Shown in pieces: positions 52,008-61,416 of a DNA stretch of 64,000 nt. Below the pieces are notes generated by a model, which saw nothing but the letters and a program-made list of their open reading frames with translations, searched no databases and was not told where the DNA came from. Each line of letters starts with the position of its first letter. Positions within the stretch are counted from its first letter, which is position 1. This DNA is from Scandinavium sp002470465 (GTDB taxonomy: Bacteria; Pseudomonadota; Gammaproteobacteria; Enterobacterales; Enterobacteriaceae), in the NCBI RefSeq assembly GCF_040750395.1, contig NZ_JBFLVD010000029.1, positions 71,698 through 135,697 on the forward strand. The letters are read 5' to 3'. The position numbers and the translations under genes were made by a program.

Positions 52008-53760
52008 CTGATCCCTCGCCTTGATTAGTCACAAATTCACTTTTATCGCCCGTTGCCAGCGCATCCGGCTCGATGTTCATGGTGCGCAGAACGCCGCCCA
52101 TGATGGCCCCGAAGACCGGCGCGGAAACGGCACCGCCGTAATATTTACCTGCCTGCGGATCGTTAATCACCACCACCAGCGCAAAGCGCGGCTGGCTGGC
52201 TGGCGCAACGCCCGCGGTGTAAGCAATGTATTTATTGATATATTTGCCGTCCGGACCCACTTTCTTTGCCGTACCGGTTTTGATGGCGATGCGATAGCCT
52301 TTAATGGCCGCCTTCACGCCGCCGCCGCCGGGCAGCGCCACGCTTTCCATCATGTGCACGACGGTACGAACGATTGATTCCGGGAAGATACGTTCACCCG
52401 GAACCGGAGGATCCACTTTAGTGATTGACAGCGGGCGATAAACCCCATAGCTGCCAATCGTGGCGTAGACTCGCGCTAACTGTAACGGCGTTACCATTAG
52501 CCCGTAGCCGAAAGAGAAGGTGGCCCTCTCTATGTCAGACCACCGTTGTTTTTGAGGATATAAGCCACTGCGTTCTCCGACCAACCCCAAATTGGTCGCC
52601 TTTCCCAGCCCAAAACGTGAGTAAGTATCTACTAACGCTGAGGACGGCATCGCTAACGCCAGCTTGGAGACACCGACGTTACTCGACTTCTGTAGTACCC
52701 CGGTCAGGGTTAATTCGCTGTAGCGCGCCACGTCTTTGATTTCGTGGCCGTTAATTCGATATGGAATGGTGTTAAGGACGGTGTTTTCATTGACGATGCC
52801 GCGCTGCAGCGCCGTCATCACCACCATTGGTTTCACCGTCGAGCCCGGTTCGAAGACGTCCGTGATCGCGCGGTTGCGCATCGCGTCTTTCGCCGTGCCG
52901 GTAAAGTTGTTCGGGTTGTAGGACGGGCTATTGGCCATCGCCAGCACTTCGCCTGTGCTGACATCCACCAGCACCGCACTGCCCGATTCCGCCTTGTTAA
53001 ACGCCACGGCGTTGTTCAGCTCGCGGTAAACCAGCGCCTGTAAACGTTCGTCGATGCTCAACGCCAGGTTGTGAGCCGCCTGGCTGTCCGTGGAGGAGAT
53101 ATCCTCGATCACGCGACCATAGCGGTCTTTACGCACGATGCGCTCGCCCGGCTGGCCAGTCAGCCATTTGTCGAAGCTCTTTTCAACGCCTTCAATCCCC
53201 TGGCTGTCAACGTTAGTGAAGCCAATGAGGTGAGCGGTCACTTCCCCGGATGGGTAGTAACGACGCGACTCTTCACGCAGATAAATACCCGGCAGTTTGA
53301 GCTTTTTGATGTAATCGGCCAGATCGGGGTTGACCTGACGAGCCAGGTAAATAAAGCGCATTCTCGGGTTGGTGTTAATGCGCGAGGCGAGCTGATCGAG
53401 CGGCATATTCAGCGCATCGGCCAGCGCCTTCCAGCGGTTATCGATGCTGACGCCGCCGGCATCATGGAGCTCTTTCGGATCGGCCCAGATGGCTTTCACC
53501 GGCACGCTCACCGCCAGAGGACGACCGGAGCGGTCGGTAATCATGCCGCGGGAGGTAGACACTTCCTGCACGCGCAGGGAGCGCATGTCACCCTGGCGTA
53601 CCAGCATGTCCGGGTTGATGATTTGAAGCCAGGCCACGCGGCCCAGCAGGAATGCGAGGGCCAGCAGAATGCAACCGCAGAGCAACGCAAAACGCCAACT
53701 GATAAAGTTGGCCTGACCTTCCTGACGTTTTGGTTTAAGCGTCTTTGCCGCTGCTTTCAT
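51994..53760 (-). CDS. ftsI: Septal peptidoglycan transpeptidase FtsI (PBP3)
   Basis: Cross-links septal peptidoglycan; target of aztreonam and other beta-lactams. 588 residues, as in E. coli. Short cytoplasmic tail, one helix at about 22-42, pedestal domain, then transpeptidase with active Ser307 (GSTVKPM), SSN box (KSSNVGVSKLA) and KTGTAKK. Confidence 0.98.
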   Translation of the reverse strand: MKAAAKTLKPKRQEGQANFISWRFALLCGCILLALAFLLGRVAWLQIINPDMLVRQGDMRSLRVQEVSTSRGMITDRSGRPLAVSVPVKAIWADPKELHDAGGVSIDNRWKALADALNMPLDQLASRINTNPRMRFIYLARQVNPDLADYIKKLKLPGIYLREESRRYYPSGEVTAHLIGFTNVDSQGIEGVEKSFDKWLTGQPGERIVRKDRYGRVIEDISSTDSQAAHNLALSIDERLQALVYRELNNAVAFNKAESGSAVLVDVSTGEVLAMANSPSYNPNNFTGTAKDAMRNRAITDVFEPGSTVKPMVVMTALQRGIVNENTVLNTIPYRINGHEIKDVARYSELTLTGVLQKSSNVGVSKLALAMPSSALVDTYSRFGLGKATNLGLVGERSGLYPQKQRWSDIERATFSFGYGLMVTPLQLARVYATIGSYGVYRPLSITKVDPPVPGERIFPESIVRTVVHMMESVALPGGGGVKAAIKGYRIAIKTGTAKKVGPDGKYINKYIAYTAGVAPASQPRFALVVVINDPQAGKYYGGAVSAPVFGAIMGGVLRTMNIEPDALATGDKSEFVTNQGEGSGGRS

Positions 53761-53775
53761 GCGTCGCGATAATCC

Positions 53776-54141
53776 TTATTTTTGAACAACGATGTTTTCC
53801 TGGGAAGGATCGACATGCTGCATTTGCAGCTTCTCCGTCGCGATCCGCTCAACCCGGCTATGATCGCCGAGCGCATTCTCTTCAAGGATCAGGTTACGCC
53901 ACTCGATATCCAGAGCATCACGTTCCAGCACCAGCTGTTCACGCTGGGCAGTTAACAGGCGCGTATGGTGCGCCGTGGTGACAACCGTGACGGCCGACAA
54001 AATGATGCAAATGAACAAGCAGAGTGGCAGCTTCCCAAACCGCAAAAGGTCGTCGCCGATCACGCCAGGCAAGGCATGGCGCTCGTTGCTTCCTAACGAC
54101 CCTTTAACTTTGCTTAAGGCTTCTGTCACTCTGCCGATCAT
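53776..54141 (-). CDS. ftsL: Cell division protein FtsL
   Basis: Small bitopic divisome protein that forms a complex with FtsB and FtsQ. 121 residues: cytoplasmic tail, one helix at about 38-57, and a periplasmic coiled coil (leucine-zipper-like, QREQLVLERDALDIEW). It overlaps rsmH by four bases. Confidence 0.97.
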   Translation of the reverse strand: MIGRVTEALSKVKGSLGSNERHALPGVIGDDLLRFGKLPLCLFICIILSAVTVVTTAHHTRLLTAQREQLVLERDALDIEWRNLILEENALGDHSRVERIATEKLQMQHVDPSQENIVVQK

Positions 54142-55079
54142 GCGTTCGTCCTTTCTGCAATACGCAGCACTGAACTACGGGCACGTGGATTCTCTGCCAC
54201 CTCTTCTTCGCCCGGCATCAACTTGCCTAATGCCCGCAGCTGACGGCCACCCAGTTTCCTGAGTTGCTCTTCGGTCATCGGTAATCCGGCCGGAACCTGC
54301 GGACCGCGGCTTTGCTCGCGCATAAAGCGTTTCACAATGCGGTCTTCCAGCGAGTGGAAACTGATGATGGAGAGCCGCCCACCCGGGGCAAGCACGTCGA
54401 GCGAGCTTTTTAGCGCCTGCTCTATCTCCTCAAGTTCACTGTTCACCCAGATGCGCACCGCCTGGAAAGTACGGGTCGCAGGATGTTTGAATTTGTCCTT
54501 CACCGGCATCGCCGCGGCAATAACCTGCGCCAGCTCTTTGGTGCGGGTCATTGGCTCGACGCGATTACGCTCAACGATGGCGCGCGCAATACGCTTGCCA
54601 AAACGCTCCTCGCCAAAGGTCTTAATGACCCAGGCGATATCGGCTTCTTCCGCGTTCAGGAGCCATTCGGCTGCAGACTGACCACGAGTAGGATCCATGC
54701 GCATATCCAGCGGCCCGTCACGCATAAAGGAGAAGCCGCGTTCTGCATCGTCAAGCTGCGGTGAAGAGACACCAAGATCGAGCAGAATACCGTCGATCTT
54801 GCCAATGAGATTACGCTCGGCAACATAGTCGCCCAGCGCTGAAAAAGGTCCATGTACAATGGAAAAGCGAGGATCATCGATGGCGTTCGCCACAGCAATC
54901 GCTTCCGGATCACGGTCGATAGCCAGCAGTTGCCCTTTTGCACCCAGTTGCGAAAGGATCAGGCGTGAGTGGCCACCGCGGCCAAAAGTGCCGTCGATGT
55001 AGATACCGTCTGGACGAATATTCAGGCCGTTGACCGCCTCATCCAGCAGTACCGTTGTATGTTTGAAATTTTCCATCAT
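54138..55079 (-). CDS. rsmH: 16S rRNA (cytosine(1402)-N(4))-methyltransferase RsmH
   Basis: Methylates N4 of C1402 in the ribosomal P site. 313 residues, as in E. coli (formerly MraW). SAM-binding motif GTFGRGGHSRLIL and LLDLGVSSPQLD. ATG 55079 (MMENFKHTT) is set by alignment and lies one base after mraZ. Confidence 0.98.
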   Translation of the reverse strand: MMENFKHTTVLLDEAVNGLNIRPDGIYIDGTFGRGGHSRLILSQLGAKGQLLAIDRDPEAIAVANAIDDPRFSIVHGPFSALGDYVAERNLIGKIDGILLDLGVSSPQLDDAERGFSFMRDGPLDMRMDPTRGQSAAEWLLNAEEADIAWVIKTFGEERFGKRIARAIVERNRVEPMTRTKELAQVIAAAMPVKDKFKHPATRTFQAVRIWVNSELEEIEQALKSSLDVLAPGGRLSIISFHSLEDRIVKRFMREQSRGPQVPAGLPMTEEQLRKLGGRQLRALGKLMPGEEEVAENPRARSSVLRIAERTNA

Positions 55080-55080
55080 C

Positions 55081-55539
55081 TTATAAGGACAAGTCCTGCA
55101 ACCGCTCCGACAGCTCTCCGGAGGCGGACTGCTCAGCGTCGATATCTTCCTTGACCCGTTGATACCAGGTCGTTTCATCCCACAGTTCAAACTTGTTGAA
55201 CTGTCCGACCAGCATCACTTCTTTGGTCAGTCCGGCGTGTTGCCGTAAAACCGGCGCAATCAGCAAACGACCGGCGTTGTCCATTTGACATTCGCTGGCA
55301 TGTCCCAGCAGCAGACGCTGTACGCGGCGTTCCGCGGGATTCATGCTCGACAGTCGCGACAATTTTTGCTCGATGATTTCCCATTCGGGCAGCGGGTAAA
55401 GCAGCAGGCATGGGTGATGGATGTCAATGGTGCACACCAATTGACCAGCAGCGTTCTCAAGCAGCAAATCCCGGTAGCGGGTTGGGACGGCCAGGCGCCC
55501 TTTGCTGTCGAGATTGACTAACGTAGCTCCACGGAACAT
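55081..55539 (-). CDS. mraZ: Transcriptional regulator MraZ
   Basis: First gene of the dcw cluster; ring-shaped AbrB-type DNA-binding protein that represses its own promoter. 152 residues, as in E. coli, with two repeated MraZ domains each carrying a DxxGR motif (LDSKGRLAVPTRYR and MDNAGRLLIAPVLR). ATG 55539 (MFRGATLVN) is chosen by alignment. The three-part operator lies 19 bases upstream. Confidence 0.98.
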   Translation of the reverse strand: MFRGATLVNLDSKGRLAVPTRYRDLLLENAAGQLVCTIDIHHPCLLLYPLPEWEIIEQKLSRLSSMNPAERRVQRLLLGHASECQMDNAGRLLIAPVLRQHAGLTKEVMLVGQFNKFELWDETTWYQRVKEDIDAEQSASGELSERLQDLSL

Positions 55540-55557
55540 GCCAGCCTCACCCCTTTT

Positions 55558-55582
55558 CTCCACTTTCACCCACAAATTCCCA
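55558..55582 (-). promoter_or_regulatory. MraZ operator (three TGGRN repeats)
   Basis: On the minus strand TGGGA, TGGGT and TGGAG occur at exact 10-base intervals (55578-55582, 55568-55572, 55558-55562). This is the known MraZ binding pattern, on one face of the helix, between the promoter and the mraZ start. Confidence 0.9.
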
Positions 55583-55591
55583 CCTAAAGGA

Positions 55592-55620
55592 GTTTACGGA
55601 GCGGAGGAAAAGCTTGTCAA
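55592..55620 (-). promoter_or_regulatory. dcw cluster promoter (Pmra)
   Basis: TTGACA (55615-55620), 17-base spacer, GTAAAC (55592-55597) on the minus strand, the same layout as the E. coli mraZ promoter. It should drive mraZ through much of the cell division cluster. Confidence 0.88.
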
Positions 55621-56332
55621 GCCAGCACTGGTGCTCTTTGAGTCCGAAAACTCTATATAACGCACCAATATTCGCCCTGTTTAATTTCCGTCCAACGAAC
55701 GAGGCAAAATAACGTCATGAATAGTGGCAAGAAAAAAACCAACACCTTCGTAACGTTTTTGAGCAACCCAATTTCACAAAGGTGAAAATATAAAGTGTCA
55801 GTTTGCGACGTGCGCGGCATTTTAGGACATTCTTTAACGCGTTAATAGCCCTTGCCGGAACTGTTTATGCCGCTCTGCGGCCGCCAGTACGTGAGGAAAT
55901 GCGAGATTGTGAATGAAGTGACTGTTAATTCTGCAAAAGCGCGCCTGAATGTAACAAAACAATTCAAAAATAGCCGTTCTTTACTTTCCATTAACCTAAA
56001 TTAATATCGCGGCCTTGCATATAAAAGGGTAAATAATAGTTAACTTAAGAATTTTAAGGAATTGTCCGAATAAGGATCGTCGACTATTTTCAGACGAATC
56101 ATTCAACAATGCGGTCAGAGGGACAGGCCTTTCTGATGGTTCGCGAATGATGGCTCAGGCAACCGCGACAATAGAAGTGACGACGGATAATACGGCACAG
56201 GTCAGGATTTTGGTTTACGCAGATCGCCCAGATTTGCCTGCGCGGCCAGTAACGTCACGATGAATCTGAGCCAGCTCATACTGAAGAAAATCGGGCAATT
56301 CACTGTCGCCAAAGGCCTCAACCGCCAAATTC
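55621..56332. other. Gene-free region between mraZ and the type I secretion locus
   Basis: About 710 bases, AT-rich in the middle (55700-56100), without a credible gene. E. coli has cra upstream of mraZ at this position; no cra coding sequence is recognisable here. A stop-free minus-strand stretch at 56215-56334 (39 codons, no ribosome site) may be a gene remnant; see findings. Confidence 0.6.
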
Positions 56333-56369
56333 TGCTAAGCCGCGGAGCTTCCGCCGCCGCGGCTTAGCA
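56333..56369 (-). terminator. Terminator of the type I secretion operon
   Basis: Perfect 13 bp stem TGCTAAGCCGCGG / CCGCGGCTTAGCA with an 11-base loop, beginning 9 bases after the stop of the HlyD-family gene. The T tract is poor, but the stem is the most stable in the area. Confidence 0.7.
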
Positions 56370-56378
56370 AGGTGCACC

Positions 56379-57647
56379 CTACTTCTCCCGGAAGGCCTCC
56401 TGCACGCGCAGCAATGGCCGAAGCAGGTATTGCAGCAAACTCTTTTCGCCGGTACGGATATCAACGGTGGCCGTCATACCCGGGATCACCCGCAGCTCCC
56501 GGCTCCCCTCCCTGGTCAGAGTATTGCTCTCCGTTCGCACCATCACCCGATAGTAGGTCTCCTCGGAAGGGGCGTATTTTTTCGGCGCTCTGGCGCTTTC
56601 ATCCTTCAGCGCTCCAGGGCTGATATTTTCCACCGTGCCCTTCAGGCCACCGTACAGGGAGTAGTCATAGGCCGATATTTTCACAACCGCCTCCTGCCCC
56701 GGCGCCAGAAAGGCCACGTCGGAGGGCTTGATTTTGGTTTCTACCAGCAGCCGTTCGTCGAGCGGCGTCACCTCCATAATCTCTGCCCCGGGCTGAATCA
56801 CCCCGCCAAGGGTATTAATACTGATGCTATTCACCACCCCGCGTACCGGGGAGCGTAGCTCGGTGCGCTGGAGCGTGTCCTGTCGCCCTAGCGCGGTCTC
56901 CTCAAGGCCGCTCAGCTCCACCTCTACCTTCGACAGCTCGTCCGTCGCCTCGCTGCGGTAACGGTTTTTGCGATCCGTTATCTGTAGCTCGGCATCGTTC
57001 AGTTGCCGCTCCAGCTTCAGCACTTCGGTATTGGACAGCAGCGACTTTGCCGCCAGTTGCCGGGCCATTTGCAGCTCCTTGCCGATCAGCTGGCGCGTTT
57101 TCACATAACCAGCGATGGAATCATCCAGGGCCTGCTTACGGTGCCGCCAGGCTTCCTGCTCACGCTGTATCAGCTCGGGATTCTCTTCCACGTTCTTCGG
57201 AAAGACCAGCTCCGTGCCGGAGGCTTCTGCCCGCAAACGCGCCGCCTGCGCTTCCAGGGCCCGCATCCTGTTAGCACTTTCCCGGAAGGAGGCCTGGGCA
57301 CGGGTCGGATCTATTCGCGCCACGATCTGCCCCTTTTCTACCGTGTCGCCCTCATGCACCAGCATCTCCTGCAAAATGCCACCTTCCAGGCTCTGCAATA
57401 CCTGCTCTCTGGAGCTGGGAACAATTTTCGCGGAGCCGGTAGTGACCTCCTCAATATTACAGAAGGCGGCCCACACCAGCGCGGTCGCCAGCAGCCCCAC
57501 GCAGCCCCAGGCGATCAGCATCCAGCCCCGCCAGCGGTCACTGCTGGCAGCACGAGTCATTTCGCTGACGGTGATATGATCAAGCTCGTAGTGCGTATCG
57601 GTGCGGGCAATCGCCCCTCCGTCGCTTTCCCGGGTATTTTTAAACAT
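56379..57647 (-). CDS. Type I secretion periplasmic adaptor (HlyD/LapC family)
   Basis: 422-residue membrane fusion protein linking the inner-membrane ABC exporter to the outer-membrane channel. Cytoplasmic N-tail, one helix at about 42-62, a lipoyl/barrel segment split by a long coiled coil (about 115-260), and the C-terminal HlyD signature VIPGMTATVDIRTGEKSLLQYLLRP. It begins three bases after the ABC gene, as the last gene of the operon, and is followed by a stable hairpin. The family is certain; the substrate is presumed to be the repeat protein at 62068. Confidence 0.94.
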   Translation of the reverse strand: MFKNTRESDGGAIARTDTHYELDHITVSEMTRAASSDRWRGWMLIAWGCVGLLATALVWAAFCNIEEVTTGSAKIVPSSREQVLQSLEGGILQEMLVHEGDTVEKGQIVARIDPTRAQASFRESANRMRALEAQAARLRAEASGTELVFPKNVEENPELIQREQEAWRHRKQALDDSIAGYVKTRQLIGKELQMARQLAAKSLLSNTEVLKLERQLNDAELQITDRKNRYRSEATDELSKVEVELSGLEETALGRQDTLQRTELRSPVRGVVNSISINTLGGVIQPGAEIMEVTPLDERLLVETKIKPSDVAFLAPGQEAVVKISAYDYSLYGGLKGTVENISPGALKDESARAPKKYAPSEETYYRVMVRTESNTLTREGSRELRVIPGMTATVDIRTGEKSLLQYLLRPLLRVQEAFREK

Positions 57648-57650
57648 GCT

Positions 57651-59906
57651 TTACTCCTGTCCCTGTGTCTGAGCCACCGCGACTGGGGGTTTTGCCGCAT
57701 CGCGCAGCACCGACGCCGCCGGGATCTGCCCCTCATTCAGCATCCGGACTATCTCCTCTTTCGGGCCGTCGGCCACCTTCATTCCCTCATCCATCACGAT
57801 CACCCGATCGACATACTTCAGGATCGCCGGGCGGTGGGTCACTATCACCACCGTGCGGCCGGCCATCACCGGCTCCAGGGCCTGAAGCACCGTTCTTTCC
57901 GATCCCATATCCATCCCGGATGTCGGCTCGTCCAGCAGCAGCACATCAGGCTCCGACAGAATGGCCCGGGCCAGCGCAATGGCCTGCTTCTGCCCGCCGG
58001 AAAGCGTTTCACCTTTTTCGCCGATGGTCATTCCGTACCCCATGGGATGACGCGCAACGATCTCGCTGACGCCGGTCAGCGCAGCGACCCGCATCATCTC
58101 CGCGTCGCTGGCGTATGGCGCGCCCATCAGCAGGTTGTCGCGCAGGGTACCGAACATTAGCCTCGGCTCCTGGTTGACCAGCGCAATGCGCGAGCGCAGC
58201 TCCGCCGGGGCAATCTGGCGCAGGTCCACGCCGCTGACGGAAATCTCCCCCTCGCAGGGCTGATAAAGCCCTACCAGTAGCCGCAGCAGGGAGGATTTTC
58301 CGCTGCCCATCTTGCCGAGAATGGCCACGCGCTCGCCGTGCCTGAGATGCAGGTCAAGGCGATCAATGACCGCAGGCAGCCCCTGCCGGTAGGTAAAGCT
58401 CAGGCCGCGGCAATCGATCTCGCTCTGACTTCCCTGCGGCAGCTGAACATACACTTTCTCGCGGTTCACCTCCGTGGGGGTCTGCATCAGCTTATTCAGG
58501 ATCGTCAGCGACGTGCGGGCCTGCTGGATACGCAGTCCCAGCGCGGCCAGGGTAGCCACGGGGGTTACGGCGCGCCCCATCAGGGTCATGGTGGCAATAA
58601 TCCCCCCCATCGACACGATACCGTCGCCAACCAGATAGACCCCCCACAGCAGCAGCAGAACGGTGCCGAACTGCTGGGTGGTCTGAATGGCGCTGGAACC
58701 GAGGGTGGAGAGAAAACGCGATTTCATCGATACCGCGGAGAGCTTCACGCTGGCCGTATCGTGCTTGCCGGCCACGAGGCTTTCTGCGCGCAGCGCTTTA
58801 ATGGTTTCCAGATTATCAAGGGTTTCAATCACCAGCCCATAGCGGTTGCTGCCAATCTTCATCGACTCTTCTGCATGCCGCCTGAGCGGAATCTGCATCA
58901 GCAGCACCATGCTCACGATCGCCACCAGGATGAACAACACGCACCACACCAGCGGCCCGGCAACCAGATAAATAACCACCAGAAACAGCAGCACGAACGG
59001 CAAATCAGCCACCGTCGTCAGCGCCGCAGAGGTGGAAAGATCGCGCACCGTCTCAAAACTCTGCATCACGTTGCCGAAGGCGCCGTTAGACTGCGCCCGG
59101 TTTTCCATTTTGCCCTCCAGCACATGTCGGAAAATTCTGGCGCCCAGTACCAGGTCAATCTTTTTACCTGCCCGGTCGGTCACCCAGGCCCTCGCCAGGC
59201 GTGCGCCAAGCTCGAACAGCAGGGCAATGGTCACCCCGATAGCCATGGTCCACAGGGTGACGTAGGTCTGGTTAGGCAGGACGCGGTTATAGACGGTCAT
59301 GGTGAAAATCGACATCGCCAGCGCCAGCACGTTGATAACGACCGACAGCGCAGCGGCTTCGAACATATAGCGTCTGAAGCGCCAGAGCGTATGCCAGAAC
59401 CAGTGCTGGTCCCCCGTTTTCACCAGATCGTCAGCACGGTGATCCAGATGGGACTGCGGACGGATCAGCAGCAGTTCGCCGCCGTACGCGGCATTCACCT
59501 GCTCCGTCGCCATTTCCACGGGCCTGTCGCTCAGCGCCGGTACGATCATATGACAGACGTTTTCATGGTACTGCGTCAGCACCGCAAAGCCGTCTCCCAG
59601 CCGGATCACCGCCGGCAGCAGAAAGGATTTCACCTCCCCCAGCGGCAGCGTCTGCCACGTCGCCACCATACCCCGGCGCTGCAGCGCCATCAGCGCCCAG
59701 CTATTCTGCTCCATAGCCGATTCAGGGCAGCGCGGCAGGCCGCTGACCAGTTCAGAAAGAGTCAGGCGCACGTCAAACAGGCGCAGCGCACTCTGCATGG
59801 CATCCGCCAGTTCGTTATGCTTCGCCGCCTGCGGCGGCTGCTCCTCGTTCGCAGCCCCGGCAATACCGTTGTCCATTACGCCGGGCTGATTTTCAATTAC
59901 GCTCAT
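57651..59906 (-). CDS. Type I secretion ABC transporter with degenerate C39-like domain (LapB-like)
   Basis: 751-residue exporter. The N-terminal region (about 30-150) resembles a C39 peptidase domain but has no catalytic Cys motif, so it probably only docks substrate. Membrane domain about 175-455. Nucleotide domain: Walker A GKMGSGKS (531-538), Q loop Gln579, signature LSGGQ (635-639), Walker B VLLLDE (655-660), switch His691. All ATPase residues are present. Such non-cleaving exporters typically serve giant RTX adhesins. It lies 13 bases downstream of the TolC-like gene. Confidence 0.94.
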   Translation of the reverse strand: MSVIENQPGVMDNGIAGAANEEQPPQAAKHNELADAMQSALRLFDVRLTLSELVSGLPRCPESAMEQNSWALMALQRRGMVATWQTLPLGEVKSFLLPAVIRLGDGFAVLTQYHENVCHMIVPALSDRPVEMATEQVNAAYGGELLLIRPQSHLDHRADDLVKTGDQHWFWHTLWRFRRYMFEAAALSVVINVLALAMSIFTMTVYNRVLPNQTYVTLWTMAIGVTIALLFELGARLARAWVTDRAGKKIDLVLGARIFRHVLEGKMENRAQSNGAFGNVMQSFETVRDLSTSAALTTVADLPFVLLFLVVIYLVAGPLVWCVLFILVAIVSMVLLMQIPLRRHAEESMKIGSNRYGLVIETLDNLETIKALRAESLVAGKHDTASVKLSAVSMKSRFLSTLGSSAIQTTQQFGTVLLLLWGVYLVGDGIVSMGGIIATMTLMGRAVTPVATLAALGLRIQQARTSLTILNKLMQTPTEVNREKVYVQLPQGSQSEIDCRGLSFTYRQGLPAVIDRLDLHLRHGERVAILGKMGSGKSSLLRLLVGLYQPCEGEISVSGVDLRQIAPAELRSRIALVNQEPRLMFGTLRDNLLMGAPYASDAEMMRVAALTGVSEIVARHPMGYGMTIGEKGETLSGGQKQAIALARAILSEPDVLLLDEPTSGMDMGSERTVLQALEPVMAGRTVVIVTHRPAILKYVDRVIVMDEGMKVADGPKEEIVRMLNEGQIPAASVLRDAAKPPVAVAQTQGQE

Positions 59907-59919
59907 ACATTGTCCCTTA

Positions 59920-61416
59920 TTACCACGGCCATGCGCGCAGGCTCTCTTCGCCCCGGCGTTGCGTTTCTGCGGTCTGAGCCGCCAGCGGCGTGGATGAGGA
60001 GGTCTTCCCGCTGGCTACGGCCTGCCGGAAGGCCTCTACCGCCTTATTGTTTGTCGCTGGCACCGGACGGCCCAGCCCATCACTGTCCATATCGCCTGCA
60101 CCGTCCAGCGCTGATGCGGGCAGCGACTGCACGTTGCGGGCCAGATCGCCCAATTTGCCCAGCGTCGCCACAATCTGCCACTGCGTTGCCAGATACTGAA
60201 CGCGCTGCTCTTCATAGCTCGCCAGGCTCGAGTAATAATCGGTAGCGAAGGAGATCAGATCCGTTAGCGGCCGCTGACCGGCAAAAAACTGCGTCTCCCC
60301 TGCCCGCCACGTTTGCAGGGCGGAGGCAGACTGTTGCGACAGTGCCGCTATCTGCTGCTCGCGCAGCGGCATGGAAACCCACAGTTGCCCCAGTTGCGCC
60401 TTCAGCGTGCGCAGCGTCGCTTCCATATCCTGCTCCGCCGACGACAGCCGCCGGGTCTGCCCCTTGACGGAGGCCAGCCCGGCCCCGCCGTCCCACAGAT
60501 TCAGATCGCTGCTGACCTGCAGCGTTGCGGCTTTAAAAGGCTCCATTTCACCGTTGCGCCGCGGGCTGTCCAGCGACAGCTGGACGCTCCAGGTCGGACG
60601 GTTCCACTTTGAAGCAACCTTCAGCGCTGAGCTGGCGGAGTCGCGGCGGTAACGAGTGACTATCCACGAGGGATTATCCTTCAGTGCCCGCTCTGCCACG
60701 TCCAGCGTGGCGGGCAGCAGGCCAGCTTTTTTCAGATCCGGCAGTCCGTCAGTCAGCGTCACGGGCCTGTTGACGAGCGTCCTCAACTGCTGCCAGGCCT
60801 GCTGCATCGCGGTATTACTGGCCTCGCGGCTGGCAATAACCGAGCTGAGACGGGTGGAGACCTGACTCACCTCCGAAGCGCGTCCGGAGTCAATGGTGGC
60901 GATAGTTTGCACCCTCTGCAGCAAATCCTGCAGGGCTGCCACTTCCTTATCCAGCACTGACACTACCCGGGCGTTGGTTACCGCCGTGCTGTACAGGGAC
61001 AGTACCTGCTGATTGAGGCTCTCCAGGATTGCACGAACCTGCATACTCTGCGCCTGAAACTCAGCTTCACGCCCCTCCACTGCGGCATCGTTCCGGCCGT
61101 GGTCGTACAGAACTTTGCTGAGATTTACATGCGGAGAAATATAATTGTTTTCATAGCCAGGCTGGCCAGAATAACTGACAGAGCCAATACCAGCGCTCAC
61201 CTGCAAATTGCTGGAGGCTTTTTCAGCATCCACATCAAATAAGGCCGCACCGGCGATATCCTGCGCGGAGGCGACGGAAGGGTGATCCGCGGTCATGCGG
61301 AGAATATCAATAAAGCTGGTTGCACTCGCCGGGACAGAACAGACCACCGCAAGCAGCGATAAAATAGCCTTCGGCATAATCTTTGCCGGGCACGTCCTGA
61401 GCAATAAACGTTTCAT
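59920..61416 (-). CDS. TolC-family outer-membrane protein of the type I secretion system
   Basis: 498-residue protein with a signal peptide (about 1-32, ending PASA) and the two-repeat helical pattern of the TolC/LapE outer-membrane efflux family (VDAEKASSNLQVSAGIG, LYDHGRNDAAVEGREAEF, LWDGGAGLASVKGQTR). A C-terminal tail of about 50 polar residues follows the second repeat. Start ATG 61416 has AAGGG at 5 bases. It gives this exporter its own channel rather than housekeeping TolC. Confidence 0.92.
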   Translation of the reverse strand: MKRLLLRTCPAKIMPKAILSLLAVVCSVPASATSFIDILRMTADHPSVASAQDIAGAALFDVDAEKASSNLQVSAGIGSVSYSGQPGYENNYISPHVNLSKVLYDHGRNDAAVEGREAEFQAQSMQVRAILESLNQQVLSLYSTAVTNARVVSVLDKEVAALQDLLQRVQTIATIDSGRASEVSQVSTRLSSVIASREASNTAMQQAWQQLRTLVNRPVTLTDGLPDLKKAGLLPATLDVAERALKDNPSWIVTRYRRDSASSALKVASKWNRPTWSVQLSLDSPRRNGEMEPFKAATLQVSSDLNLWDGGAGLASVKGQTRRLSSAEQDMEATLRTLKAQLGQLWVSMPLREQQIAALSQQSASALQTWRAGETQFFAGQRPLTDLISFATDYYSSLASYEEQRVQYLATQWQIVATLGKLGDLARNVQSLPASALDGAGDMDSDGLGRPVPATNNKAVEAFRQAVASGKTSSSTPLAAQTAETQRRGEESLRAWPW

